Positions 7,031 to 14,828 of a stretch of 14,832 nt of DNA are shown piece after piece; within the stretch, counting starts at the first letter, position 1; every line of letters starts with the position of its first letter. Made by a program: the position numbers and the translations under genes. The DNA lies in assembly GCA_018969935.1 (NCBI GenBank), contig JAGWXJ010000037.1, forward strand, positions 1 to 14,832. Direction: 5' to 3'. This DNA comes from Alphaproteobacteria bacterium (GTDB taxonomy: Bacteria; Pseudomonadota; Alphaproteobacteria; Micavibrionales; UBA1664). Under the pieces are notes generated by a model. That model searched no databases and was not told the origin of the DNA. It was given only the letters and a program-made list of their open reading frames with translations.

Positions 7031-8031
7031 TGGATACGCAACGCAAGCTCAAGGCCGTTGGCTATACGTTTGATGCGCCTGTAAACGCGCTTGCGTTTGC
7101 CGAGGATGGCAGCGCCTATGCCTTCGGGCTTGGTAATGGCCGCGTGCACATTGTGCGCGGCGAGGAGCGCAAAACAATCGAGGCCCATAGCGGTGCCGTG
7201 CCTACGGTTTGCGGATACGGTGACGGGTTTTTGACGCTATCTGATGACGGTACGCTCAAGCATATTGCCGCTGACGGCAGCCTTAAGGATATCGCCAAAT
7301 TCAAAGGCGTATGGACCGAGCGCATGGCCGTGCACAAAAACGGCAGCTTTGCCGTGGCCGTTGGCCGCGATGTGCATTTGTGGACGAAAATGGATGCCGA
7401 ACCGCGCATCCTGAGCCCGCATAACGGTACCGTGAACGATGTTTATTTTGCGCCGGATGGCCGCGGCCTTGCAGCCGCGCACCGTGACGGCGTGACGTTG
7501 TGGGCATGGCCGCATTTTGAACCGCAGCCCATGGTGCTGCCATGGAAGGGCGCGCACCTTTCCGTTACGGTATCGGCTGACAAACGCTGGATTGTAAGCG
7601 CCATGCAGGAAGGCGCGCTGCACATGTGGAACGTGGCGCTGAAGCGCGATTACCAGATGCGCGGATATTTTGGGAAGCCGCTTTCGATGGCATGGTCGCC
7701 CGATAAAAAATGGCTGGCCACAAGCGGCGCCGAAACGGTGATTGTATGGCCCTTTGACAAAGCGGGGCCCGAGGGGCGCGAGCCTTTGCAACTCGGATGG
7801 TCCAATTCCACACTTGTGACCCATGTTGCGGCGCACCCAGAAGCCCCTGTGCTGGCTGCGGGTTTTGAGGACGGGGCTGTCGTCATGATTGACCTTATCG
7901 ATAAAAAAGCATTTTCGGCCACAGCACCTTCAGGCCACGCCGTAACCGCGCTTGCCTTTGCCCCTGCGGGCGATTCACTGATTGCGGGTACGGCCAACGG
8001 TGGCGGTCTGCACATGAGTTTTATGGAATAA
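7030..8031 (+). CDS. WD40-repeat beta-propeller protein paired with the COG0523 GTPase
   Basis: This 333-residue protein has no signal peptide or membrane segment and is built of roughly seven WD40-like blades. Recurring units show a hydrophobic strand ending in a tryptophan or aliphatic closing motif, for example AVGRDVHLWTKM (110-121), DGVTLWAWP (157-165), EGALHMWNVAL (194-204), and SGAETVIVWPFD (232-243). FAPDGR/FAPAGD-type turns occur around 145 and 310. Such propellers are protein-interaction platforms. The start codon overlaps the GTPase stop (TGATG), and I recall this two-gene arrangement in many Alphaproteobacteria, so the propeller probably works with or on the GTPase in metal delivery. 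No enzymatic motif is present and the partner is unknown. A 14-bp palindrome begins on its stop codon. Confidence 0.85.
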   Translation: MDTQRKLKAVGYTFDAPVNALAFAEDGSAYAFGLGNGRVHIVRGEERKTIEAHSGAVPTVCGYGDGFLTLSDDGTLKHIAADGSLKDIAKFKGVWTERMAVHKNGSFAVAVGRDVHLWTKMDAEPRILSPHNGTVNDVYFAPDGRGLAAAHRDGVTLWAWPHFEPQPMVLPWKGAHLSVTVSADKRWIVSAMQEGALHMWNVALKRDYQMRGYFGKPLSMAWSPDKKWLATSGAETVIVWPFDKAGPEGREPLQLGWSNSTLVTHVAAHPEAPVLAAGFEDGAVVMIDLIDKKAFSATAPSGHAVTALAFAPAGDSLIAGTANGGGLHMSFME

Positions 8032-8044
8032 ATACGGCCGTATT
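8031..8044. promoter_or_regulatory. Perfect 14-bp palindrome at the WD40 gene end
   Basis: AATACGGCCGTATT reads the same on both strands and starts on the last base of the WD40 stop codon. It is followed by CTTA, not a T-run, so as a terminator it is weak. As double-stranded DNA it could be a dimeric repressor site. The symmetry is certain, the role unknown. Confidence 0.35.
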
Positions 8045-8282
8045 CTTAGCCATAATTATACGACATAGTGTCGCAGCCCAAATTGACGCACTGCCGCAAA
8101 AGCCACTGATACAGCCGCAAAAACCCATGCATACACTTGCTTTGCAGACTGCGGCAGATTGAATCACTTTGACATTCCGGTGCCTCGCGCAAACACTCGG
8201 CAAACATGAACGGATTCATGGATTCATTTACACTTAAAGGGTACCGCCCAATCAAACGCACTCGCGAAGGGAAACCCTGCCT
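8045..8282. other. Non-coding leader region upstream of the receptor-amt unit
   Basis: This is most of the largest gene-free stretch in the window (251 bp). It contains an inverted repeat CGACA-tag-TGTCG (8061-8073) and a possible -35 TTGACG (8083-8088). Two GCCGCAAAA copies lie exactly 21 bp apart (8093-8101, 8114-8122). A distant 8-bp inverted pair CTGCCGCA/TGCGGCAG (8091-8098, 8150-8157) could fold the RNA. There is a TTGACA (8169-8174) with a poor -10, and a tandem GGATTCAT repeat (8212-8219, 8220-8227). I see no clear sigma-54 -24/-12 pair, tRNA or known riboswitch. It probably holds the promoter and control sites of the receptor-amt unit. Confidence 0.4.
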
Positions 8283-8286
8283 ATGA
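8206..8286 (+). CDS. Possible 26-residue leader peptide overlapping the receptor gene start
   Basis: An ATG at 8206 opens a 26-codon frame (MNGFMDSFTLKGYRPIKRTR then EGKPCL) whose TGA overlaps the ATG of the receptor gene as ATGA. That arrangement is typical of translational coupling. No good Shine-Dalgarno precedes 8206, and the AAGGGA near its end serves the receptor gene equally well. It may be a coupled leader peptide or chance; I recognise no similarity. Confidence 0.2.
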   Translation: MNGFMDSFTLKGYRPIKRTREGKPCL

Positions 8287-9350
8287 TGCCTCGTGTCATT
8301 GAAAGACTTATTCATAAAATAGAAGACGACGTTAAACGCTTCTCCAAAGACAACGAAGTCATCGCCAGCCAGACAAACATGCTGGCCCTCAACGCAACTA
8401 TCGAGGCCGCACGATCGGGCGAAGCAGGGCGCGGATTCATCGTGGTCGCAAATGAGGTTAAAAGCCTTGCCAAGCAGGCCAAAGACAATTCCGAGAAATT
8501 CAAGTCGCTGGTCATCAACCGTATCCAGTACGGCATCAACATCACCGAGCGCATGGTGCAGCAGGTTGAAGGCGGGCGCCTGACCGACATGGCGCAGACG
8601 CTTGTGCAAATCATCGTGCGCAACCTGTACGAACGTACCGCCGACTGCCGCTGGTGGGCAACGGACGAGGCTTTCTGGAAAGCGCTTGAGAACCCGACGC
8701 AGGAATTGCGCGACCATGCCACGAAGCGACTTGGCGTCATCAATAAATTCTATACCGTTTACATGAATCTTATTTTGGCTGATGCCGAAGGCAATGTGAT
8801 TGCCACATCACGCCCCGACATCTTCCCATCCGCCGCGACAGCCAACGTAAAGCGCGAAAAATGGTTTTATGAAGCCATGCGCAGCAGCAGCGGTGCAGAC
8901 TACATTGTTGACGACATCCACAACTCGCCCATCCATAACGGCAACCCGACGGCCGTTTATTCCGCTGCCGTACGCCGCCACGGCGAACTGCAAGGCGAGG
9001 CACTGGGCGTACTTGGCGTGTTCTTTGACTGGGGCCCGCAATCCCGCAGCATTTGCAACAACGAGCCGACCCTGACGGATGAAGAAAAAACGCGTACGCG
9101 CGTGCTGCTTCTGGACGGCAACCAGCGCATCATCCAGTCATCGGACAACGTGGGTATTTACAGCCAATTCGAACTTGAAACGGGTGGCCAGCAGCGCGGT
9201 ACGTATTACGATTCCGCGGGCAACATCGTTTCTTACGCAAAAACCATCGGCTACGAGGAATATGACGGGCTTGGATGGTATGGCGTCGTCGTCCAGAAAC
9301 CCATCAGCCGGGACGAGATCGAAAAACGCCTTACGGCAGACGGGATTTAA
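8283..9350 (+). CDS. Soluble chemoreceptor-like protein: N-terminal MCP signalling tip, C-terminal Cache-like sensor
   Basis: This 355-residue protein has a methyl-accepting chemotaxis protein hairpin tip near its N-terminus: IASQTNMLALNATIEAARSG (27-46) followed by GRGFIVVANEVKSLAKQ (49-65). This is the region that contacts CheA and CheW. The flanking coiled coil is short, about 30 residues before and 40 after, so most of a usual signalling domain is absent. After a linker containing NLYERTADCRWWATDEAFW (114-132) comes a Cache-like ligand domain (about 155-345). Its motifs include LADAEGNVIATS (165-176), KREKWFYEAM (190-199), AVYSAAV (224-230), VLGVFFDW (243-250), and a second half VLLLDGNQRIIQSSD (274-288). 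No signal peptide or transmembrane helix is visible, so sensing should be cytoplasmic, with domain order reversed from classical receptors. AAGGGA at 8267-8272 supports the start. amt follows after 41 bp. Confidence 0.82.
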   Translation: MMPRVIERLIHKIEDDVKRFSKDNEVIASQTNMLALNATIEAARSGEAGRGFIVVANEVKSLAKQAKDNSEKFKSLVINRIQYGINITERMVQQVEGGRLTDMAQTLVQIIVRNLYERTADCRWWATDEAFWKALENPTQELRDHATKRLGVINKFYTVYMNLILADAEGNVIATSRPDIFPSAATANVKREKWFYEAMRSSSGADYIVDDIHNSPIHNGNPTAVYSAAVRRHGELQGEALGVLGVFFDWGPQSRSICNNEPTLTDEEKTRTRVLLLDGNQRIIQSSDNVGIYSQFELETGGQQRGTYYDSAGNIVSYAKTIGYEEYDGLGWYGVVVQKPISRDEIEKRLTADGI

Positions 9351-9376
9351 AAGAAATTACAATCAACAGTAAAAAC

Positions 9377-9383
9377 AAGGAGA
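9377..9383 (+). promoter_or_regulatory. Strong ribosome-binding site for amt
   Basis: AAGGAGA lies 8 bases before the ATG at 9392 and is one of the two best Shine-Dalgarno sequences in the window. It fixes the amt start at 9392 instead of the in-frame upstream ATG at 9275, which would overlap the receptor gene and lose the signal peptide. Confidence 0.8.
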
Positions 9384-9391
9384 GTACTGAA

Positions 9392-10744
9392 ATGCTAAAA
9401 AGACTAGGAATAACGGCTATCAAGGCCGCTGTGCCCTTGATGTGCCTACTACCGTTTGCAGCAATGGCGCAAGACGCCGCCGCTGCCGCACCTGCCCCCA
9501 CCATCGACAAGGGCGACACCGCATGGATGCTTGTATCCTCGCTGCTGGTGTTGATGATGACCCTTCCCGGCCTTGCCCTTTTCTATGGTGGTCTTGTTCG
9601 TAAAGACAACGTGCTTGCAACACTGATGCAGACGCTTGCTGTTGCCTGCATTATCTCGCTTGTATGGCCTATCATCGGTTACACACTCGTGTTTACGGAT
9701 GGTAACGGCTGGGCCGGCGGCCTTTCCAAAATCTTCATGAAGGGCGTTGGCGTTGATGCTGTTACGGGCACCATCCCCGAAACGGTATTCATGCTGTTCC
9801 AGATGAAATTCGCCATCATCACATGCGCGATTATCCTTGGCTCGGTTGCTGACCGCATCAAGTTCTCGGCTGTGATGATCTTCTCGGTCCTGTGGTGCAT
9901 TCTGGTTTACTGCCCGATTGCCCACTGGGTATGGGGCCCCGGCGGCTTCCTTGGCGGTATCGGCCTTACGGATTACAAAGGCGTTGGCGGCTTCGGCACG
10001 GCCCTCGACTTTGCCGGCGGTACGGTTGTTCACATCAGCTCAGGCGTTGCAGGCCTTGTTGCCGCCCTTGTCATCGGCAAGAGCGTTCAGGTCAACCAAT
10101 CCAGCTCGAACAACCTTATCCTTTCCGTCCTTGGCGCATCGCTGCTGTGGGTTGGCTGGTTCGGCTTCAACGCCGGTTCCACGCTTGCCGCTAACGGCCT
10201 TGCAGGCATGGCATTCCTTGTTACCAACACGGCTTCGGCAACTGCCGGCCTTGCATGGGTACTCATTGAATGGATGCTGAAAGGCAAGCCTTCGGTTGCT
10301 GGCGCAATCTCCGGCTTCGTGGCTGGCCTTGTTGCCATCACACCCGCATCGGGCTTTGTCGACTTCGGCGCTTCCATTGCAATCGGCGGCATCGCAGCAG
10401 TGTTCTGCTTCTTTGCGGTTGCATTCCTCAAGGAAAAACTTGGCTACGACGACAGCCTTGATGCCTTCGGCATCCACGGTGTTGGCGGTATGGTTGGCGC
10501 TATCCTGACGGGCGTTTACGCATCCGCAGCCATCGGCGGCCGCGCAGGCCTTCTTGAAGGCAACTCGGCACAGGTTGTTGCCCAGCTGATCAGCGTGCTG
10601 GTCACGGTTGGCTATGCCTCTGTCATGACGTTCATCATCCTGAAAGTCCTGAAGGCCACCATTGGCCTTCGCGTTGACGAACACACCGAGCGCAGCGGCC
10701 TTGACCTTGCCCTGCACGGCGAGAAAGTCCACGTTTACAACTAA
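9392..10744 (+). CDS. amt: Amt/MEP/Rh-family ammonium transporter
   Basis: This 450-residue inner-membrane ammonium channel begins with a cleavable signal peptide (residues 1-26, ending AAMA before QDA), as in several Amt proteins, followed by 11 predicted helices. Core motifs are LPGLALFYGGLVRKDN (58-73), LDFAGGTVVHISSGVAGLVA (205-224), carrying Asp206 and the first pore histidine His214, and GWFGFNAGS (255-263). DAFGIHGVGGMVGAILTG (357-374) carries the second pore histidine, His362. The cytoplasmic tail contains GLRVDEHTERSGLDLALHGE (425-444), the part that contacts GlnK-type PII proteins in the family. It imports ammonium under nitrogen limitation. No glnK is found in the window; the gene in the usual glnK position encodes the chemoreceptor-like protein. 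A strong terminator follows. An amtB name would also be acceptable. Confidence 0.96.
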   Translation: MLKRLGITAIKAAVPLMCLLPFAAMAQDAAAAAPAPTIDKGDTAWMLVSSLLVLMMTLPGLALFYGGLVRKDNVLATLMQTLAVACIISLVWPIIGYTLVFTDGNGWAGGLSKIFMKGVGVDAVTGTIPETVFMLFQMKFAIITCAIILGSVADRIKFSAVMIFSVLWCILVYCPIAHWVWGPGGFLGGIGLTDYKGVGGFGTALDFAGGTVVHISSGVAGLVAALVIGKSVQVNQSSSNNLILSVLGASLLWVGWFGFNAGSTLAANGLAGMAFLVTNTASATAGLAWVLIEWMLKGKPSVAGAISGFVAGLVAITPASGFVDFGASIAIGGIAAVFCFFAVAFLKEKLGYDDSLDAFGIHGVGGMVGAILTGVYASAAIGGRAGLLEGNSAQVVAQLISVLVTVGYASVMTFIILKVLKATIGLRVDEHTERSGLDLALHGEKVHVYN

Positions 10745-10763
10745 GCTTCCAATCAAAGACGGG

Positions 10764-10792
10764 AACGGGGCCCTTTACGGGCCCCGTTTTTT
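10764..10792 (+). terminator. Strong intrinsic terminator of the amt unit
   Basis: CGGGGCCC (10766-10773), loop TTTAC, and GGGCCCCG (10779-10786) form an 8-bp GC-rich stem that can extend by two A-T pairs, followed by six T residues (10787-10792). It sits 20 bp after the amt stop and between convergent genes. The T-run is on the plus strand only, so it mainly ends amt transcription. Confidence 0.92.
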
Positions 10793-10801
10793 ATTGCCGG
10801 A

Positions 10802-12076
10802 TTATTTGCGGGTGAAGGACGCCACGAGTTCAACGTGGTGGGACCATGTGAACTGGTCCACGACCTTTACGGTATCCAGCCTGTAACCGCCATCGCACAG
10901 GACACGCGCATCCCGCGCGAAGGTTGCAGGATTGCAGGACACGGCTATGAGCAAGGGCACACGGCACTTTGCAAGCTCGGCGCATTGTTCGCGCGCGCCT
11001 GCACGCGGGGGGTCGAATACGATTGCGTCGTATCTATTTGCCTCGTCACGGCGGAGAGGGTTTTTGAACAAATCACGCTTGAAGGCCTTGAGCGGCAGAG
11101 CGCCCTTGGCTTTAACCATGGACTTGATGGCGGGATCCACGCTTTCGTAGGCATCGACTGAGCCGCGCGCGAGCATGGAGCCCGCGAATGTGCCGCAACC
11201 CGAAAACAAATCGGCGTAATGGCCTTTGCGTTCAGGCATCAGGGCCATCACGCCATCGACCAGCGCCTTTTCACCCTCAGGTGTCGGTTGCAGGAAGGCT
11301 GCAGGCGGCAGCGGCACGCGCATTTCACCGAATGTTATTGTTGGCGCTTCCGATTCAATCATGACCTCGATGGGGTCACGCTCACGGCCACGCCAGCCGA
11401 TACGGGCTATTTTGCCTTCGCGCGCCAAGGTTGCCAGTGCCTCGCGCATTTGCAAATCGGGCTCGCCTTTTTTGCCGATACCGCCGGTGATGACCATATC
11501 GTAGACACCGCCTGCGTATTGGATAAACACATCTGTCGGCCTGCCATCCTTGAGGACGGGCAGAAGCAGGGTTTTAAGCCTGTCACGCAGTTTCAAAATG
11601 GCGGGGTCTACGACCAGACAGGTATCGATATCTGTTATGTGGTCGGATCGGCGCTTGTAGTACCCCATTGTTATGCGGTCACCGCGCTTGACGCATGCAA
11701 AAGTCGCCCTGCGGCGCTTGCCGCCATCCAGAAACACCGGCTCCAGCACTTTACGGGGGCGCAGGCCCTGTTTTTCGAGGGCGTCATAGACAATGCCCTG
11801 CTTCCAATGCCTGTAAAAATCGGGGCTGGCATGCTGGAGGGTGCAGCCGCCGCACTGGTCGTAGTGTTTGCAGGGGGGTTTTATACGCTCGGGCGACGGG
11901 GTGATGATGCCCTGAATTTCGCCACGCACGATATCATCTTCGGCACGCCAAGGGCGCACGCGCAAGACATCGCCCGGCAAACCGCCCTCGACGTAAATGC
12001 GCCCGCGCGTGGTTTGCCCAACGCCATCGCCTTTGGGGCCAAGATATTTGATAGTGACTTCCGTTTGTGCGGCCAT
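10802..12076 (-). CDS. rlmD: 23S rRNA (uracil-5-)-methyltransferase, RlmD/RumA-like (TrmA family)
   Basis: This 424-residue cytoplasmic SAM-dependent enzyme makes 5-methyluridine in 23S rRNA. It shows an N-terminal TRAM RNA-binding domain (about 4-55) and the [4Fe-4S] cysteines CKHYDQCGGC (Cys69, Cys75, Cys78) plus Cys153. The spacing is close to that of E. coli RumA. The catalytic domain has AAFLQPTPEG (259-268), motif I ADLFSGCGTFAGS (288-300), and FDPPRAG (354-360). The nucleophile loop is VSCNPATFARD (379-389, Cys381), and DQFTWSHHVE (407-416) carries the general-base glutamate. All key residues are present. E. coli RumA modifies U1939; alphaproteobacterial members could modify that or a neighbouring site, so the exact uridine is inferred. 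It starts 21 bp after the nadE stop on the same strand with no evident ribosome-binding site, suggesting cotranscription and possible coupling. Confidence 0.9.
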   Translation of the reverse strand: MAAQTEVTIKYLGPKGDGVGQTTRGRIYVEGGLPGDVLRVRPWRAEDDIVRGEIQGIITPSPERIKPPCKHYDQCGGCTLQHASPDFYRHWKQGIVYDALEKQGLRPRKVLEPVFLDGGKRRRATFACVKRGDRITMGYYKRRSDHITDIDTCLVVDPAILKLRDRLKTLLLPVLKDGRPTDVFIQYAGGVYDMVITGGIGKKGEPDLQMREALATLAREGKIARIGWRGRERDPIEVMIESEAPTITFGEMRVPLPPAAFLQPTPEGEKALVDGVMALMPERKGHYADLFSGCGTFAGSMLARGSVDAYESVDPAIKSMVKAKGALPLKAFKRDLFKNPLRRDEANRYDAIVFDPPRAGAREQCAELAKCRVPLLIAVSCNPATFARDARVLCDGGYRLDTVKVVDQFTWSHHVELVASFTRK

Positions 12077-12097
12077 GGGGCCGTTTATACAGAAACC

Positions 12098-14776
12098 TTA
12101 GCCAATACGCAAAGGACGCCCTGCCATCTGCGCCTTGAGGGCCCGCGGGGTGTTTAAAGTGCCGTTATCGCGCGCGTGGGTTAGCACCATGCGGTTGGCG
12201 GCCTCGAAAGGCTTCCACGTTTCAGGTTTTTCAAGCTCGGCCATAGACTTGTTATAGAGAGCGAGCTTGAAGCCGTTGTTGAGGATGGCGCAGGTTTTTG
12301 CCTGTTCCAGCGTCATACCGAAACCGGCCTCGAAGGCTTCAGAACCCAGCGTTTCCTCCAGCACCTGCAGCGTCATGTGGGCGCTGAGGGTGTGGAAATG
12401 GTCACCGAGCACTGTCGTACGCACTGACTGGTGCGGATCAGGGTTGCGGCCCGTGTGCGGGCTTAATACCGACATGATGCGCTTGAACTGCGCGCCCTCC
12501 CACCGCTTTGCGAATTTCACGAGGATATCGCGCATGCCGTAGAGCGTCTGGTCTTTGAACAGCGGGGCGCCGACCATGACGCGCAGGGTTTCCATTGGGG
12601 TTTGGCGGCCGGTTATCATCAGGCCTTCGATGAAGTCGGACTGGGCGTAGCTGAAACCCAGATCAGATTCATCGGTCTGCTTGGCCTCGCCTTCTACTTC
12701 CTTGCGCAGCTCGGCCGTTACAGGCGCGCCGAGTACACCCAAGACAGCATGAAGCGGCGCAAAACCGACAACGCCCTTCTTGGCGAAGTATTTGAGGGAG
12801 GCCGTGACCTCGTCCTTCGTAATACCGCCGATGGGGTTGGCACCGCCCATCTGGCCGTCACCGCCCGCCGTTGAATAACCCAACACGCCTTCCGATGCGT
12901 TGGAAGTGACCAGAGGCATTTTGTGAAGCTTGTTGGCGACTGTCCAAGGGATGGGCAGGCGAAGGCGCGCCTGCAGGTTCTGGAGCGTAATGTCATCGGC
13001 AGGGTTGTTCCATGTTGGCACAGGAATGCGGGCATAACGCGTGATGTAATCTGGCAGAGGCACCAATGTTTCCTTACGGCCCGTGTTGACATACGCCTTG
13101 ATGAGCCCCAAGACGCGCGCGCGGGCAATGGCTTCACGCTCGTGCTTAGGCAGCGTATCCGCATCAGTGCCCATGATTTCATCGAAGTGATTGGCGACTA
13201 CGATGCCGAGGTCTATGCCCGAGGCTGCGATAATTTCCTCATCCACCAGCGGCTGGATGTTTGTTTTGATGAAGTCACCGCCGATGCCTTCGACCTTCGT
13301 GCCCGCGGGGATTGTCATGCCATCCAGCACGATATCCCTGTCCAGCGTGCCGCCTTCGACCAGAAAACGTGCCGCGCCTTCGGTTTCATCGGAGCTGATG
13401 TCGGTTGCAATGTAGATGCACGTCAGGAAATTCTTCTTGATGAATTTTACCGCAGCCGCCTGCCCTTCCCGCGCGGCTATCTCGCGGGCTTCGGCTTCAT
13501 ACTTCAGGCCCGTGAAGTGGGCGAAGAAGCCATCGAGCCCGTTTTCGGCTATCTCGAAATCCGCCATCGCTGAAACGGCGATTGCCCCGTAGGCGGAATC
13601 CTTGCCGCCAGAAAGGGAGATAACATAGCCCTGCGTGCCGCGGGCAGGCTTGCCCAGATAATCACGCAACCAAAGGGAAATCGTGCGCAGATATTCCTCG
13701 TACGACAATTCGGCATCGGTAATTTTGCCGTCTGCGTAAGCGACATCAAACGCGGCTTCGCCGCCTACTTTTTCCAGCACAGGATATTCCCTGAAATCGT
13801 AATGCACCGATACATCGGGCATGGCGCGGCGTACGGGTGGCAAATCCACCACCACACTGGAATACGCATAATCGGCAAATGAATAGCGCTGGCCGTGATG
13901 GATGATCTGGCCATCTTGCGCGAAAATCATGCTGCCTTCGTTGGCCATGCTGCCTGAATCGGAGCCAAGGCAGTTCACGTACGCAAAGACGCCGCAGTAG
14001 CGCGAGCCCGTGACGCACAGGCCATCCATGCGGATGCGTTCCTTATTGATGGCGGGCTGGGGCTTGCTCGCGCTCGGGTTGATGCAAACCGAAATATCGT
14101 TCTTTTCAGCCATTTTGACGATGTGGCGGGCTTCCAGCTGTTCGCGGTCATTGATTGTCAGGTCATCGTTCACGCCGGGCCAACCTTCGGCGCATTGTTC
14201 GTGCGTGACTGTCATGCGTCGGCCAAATTCATCGCCGAACAACACTACGGGTTTTCCGAACGGTACGCTTGAACCATCGGGCAGCGTGATGTGGATTGTA
14301 CCTTTTGAAATGGGCCAGTCACGGAACTGACGGGGTTCGTATTCGGCGGGGCCGTCAGCCAGAATGGATTTTGCGGAAATGGCCAGCACCTGCCCGCCCA
14401 TGGCCAGCATCTGCGTATTGTAGAGGCGGTTTGTGCGGTTGTATTCGTCATCATCCGCCTTGCGGGATTTATCGGCGTAGTACCACGGCACGCCGAGGGA
14501 CAAAATCAGGTTCGGGTTTTTGGCGGCGGCGTAGCCAACTGCGAACTGCACGACCGGCCAGAGAATATCGTTATTCTTGTACCATTGGTGGTAATCATCG
14601 GCGTAATAGGCGGATAGCCCCAGTTCTTCGATGGCTAAAATGGTTGCGCCATCCGCTACGGCCTTATCAATGGCCTTTACCAGCGTATCCATCACGTTGT
14701 GCGCGAAGTCGTAGTTTGTCTGGTTGAGAGATGCGAGCGCGAGCTTGATGCGCGTTTCGGGGTGCAATTGGGCCAC
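12098..14776 (-). CDS. nadE: Glutamine-dependent NAD+ synthetase, oversized 892-residue form
   Basis: This enzyme amidates nicotinic acid adenine dinucleotide to NAD+ using glutamine-derived ammonia. The N-terminal nitrilase-type glutaminase domain (about 10-325) has the Glu-Lys-Cys triad in AIEELGLSAY (Glu51), SAKSIL (Lys136) and HEQCAEGW (Cys195). The synthetase domain (about 380-790) has the ATP-pyrophosphatase loop SLSGGKDSAYGA (388-399), TDIS (458-461), NLQARLRL (600-607), TSNASEG(x)LGYSTAGGDG (624-641) and QTDESDLG (700-707). Glutamine-dependent forms are usually about 540-680 residues. The extra length lies mainly in roughly 110 residues between TDIS and NLQAR (about 463-595) and in a C-terminal tail after about 790. 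The start is GTG, supported by AGGAGG five bases upstream. It is followed by the rRNA methyltransferase gene. No frameshift is visible, so the size appears genuine. Confidence 0.9.
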   Translation of the reverse strand: MAQLHPETRIKLALASLNQTNYDFAHNVMDTLVKAIDKAVADGATILAIEELGLSAYYADDYHQWYKNNDILWPVVQFAVGYAAAKNPNLILSLGVPWYYADKSRKADDDEYNRTNRLYNTQMLAMGGQVLAISAKSILADGPAEYEPRQFRDWPISKGTIHITLPDGSSVPFGKPVVLFGDEFGRRMTVTHEQCAEGWPGVNDDLTINDREQLEARHIVKMAEKNDISVCINPSASKPQPAINKERIRMDGLCVTGSRYCGVFAYVNCLGSDSGSMANEGSMIFAQDGQIIHHGQRYSFADYAYSSVVVDLPPVRRAMPDVSVHYDFREYPVLEKVGGEAAFDVAYADGKITDAELSYEEYLRTISLWLRDYLGKPARGTQGYVISLSGGKDSAYGAIAVSAMADFEIAENGLDGFFAHFTGLKYEAEAREIAAREGQAAAVKFIKKNFLTCIYIATDISSDETEGAARFLVEGGTLDRDIVLDGMTIPAGTKVEGIGGDFIKTNIQPLVDEEIIAASGIDLGIVVANHFDEIMGTDADTLPKHEREAIARARVLGLIKAYVNTGRKETLVPLPDYITRYARIPVPTWNNPADDITLQNLQARLRLPIPWTVANKLHKMPLVTSNASEGVLGYSTAGGDGQMGGANPIGGITKDEVTASLKYFAKKGVVGFAPLHAVLGVLGAPVTAELRKEVEGEAKQTDESDLGFSYAQSDFIEGLMITGRQTPMETLRVMVGAPLFKDQTLYGMRDILVKFAKRWEGAQFKRIMSVLSPHTGRNPDPHQSVRTTVLGDHFHTLSAHMTLQVLEETLGSEAFEAGFGMTLEQAKTCAILNNGFKLALYNKSMAELEKPETWKPFEAANRMVLTHARDNGTLNTPRALKAQMAGRPLRIG

Positions 14777-14822
14777 TGATGCCTCCTATTTTCGTAAGAG
14801 GCCATCATAGTGCTTATGGAAT

Positions 14823-14828
14823 ATTATA
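14823..14828 (-). promoter_or_regulatory. Candidate -10 element for nadE
   Basis: On the minus strand a consensus TATAAT lies at 14823-14828, about 47 bp upstream of the GTG start, within the AT-rich end of the window. Its -35 partner would fall beyond the window, so it cannot be checked. The leader of about 40 bases would carry the strong AGGAGG ribosome-binding site. Confidence 0.45.

Noticed and set aside
8212..8227. Tandem GGATTCAT copies as the start of a repeat array
   Set aside because: Only two copies are present with no further units or spacers, so it is a minor local repeat and not a CRISPR or minisatellite.
8045..8282. Sigma-54 (-24/-12) promoter for the receptor-amt unit
   Set aside because: I looked for GG-N10-GC type elements resembling TGGCAC-N5-TTGCA and found no convincing match, although nitrogen control would make one plausible.
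11219..12157. 312-codon plus-strand frame opposite the rRNA methyltransferase
   Set aside because: It is antisense to a gene with every catalytic residue intact, has no recognisable domain, and spans a gene boundary.
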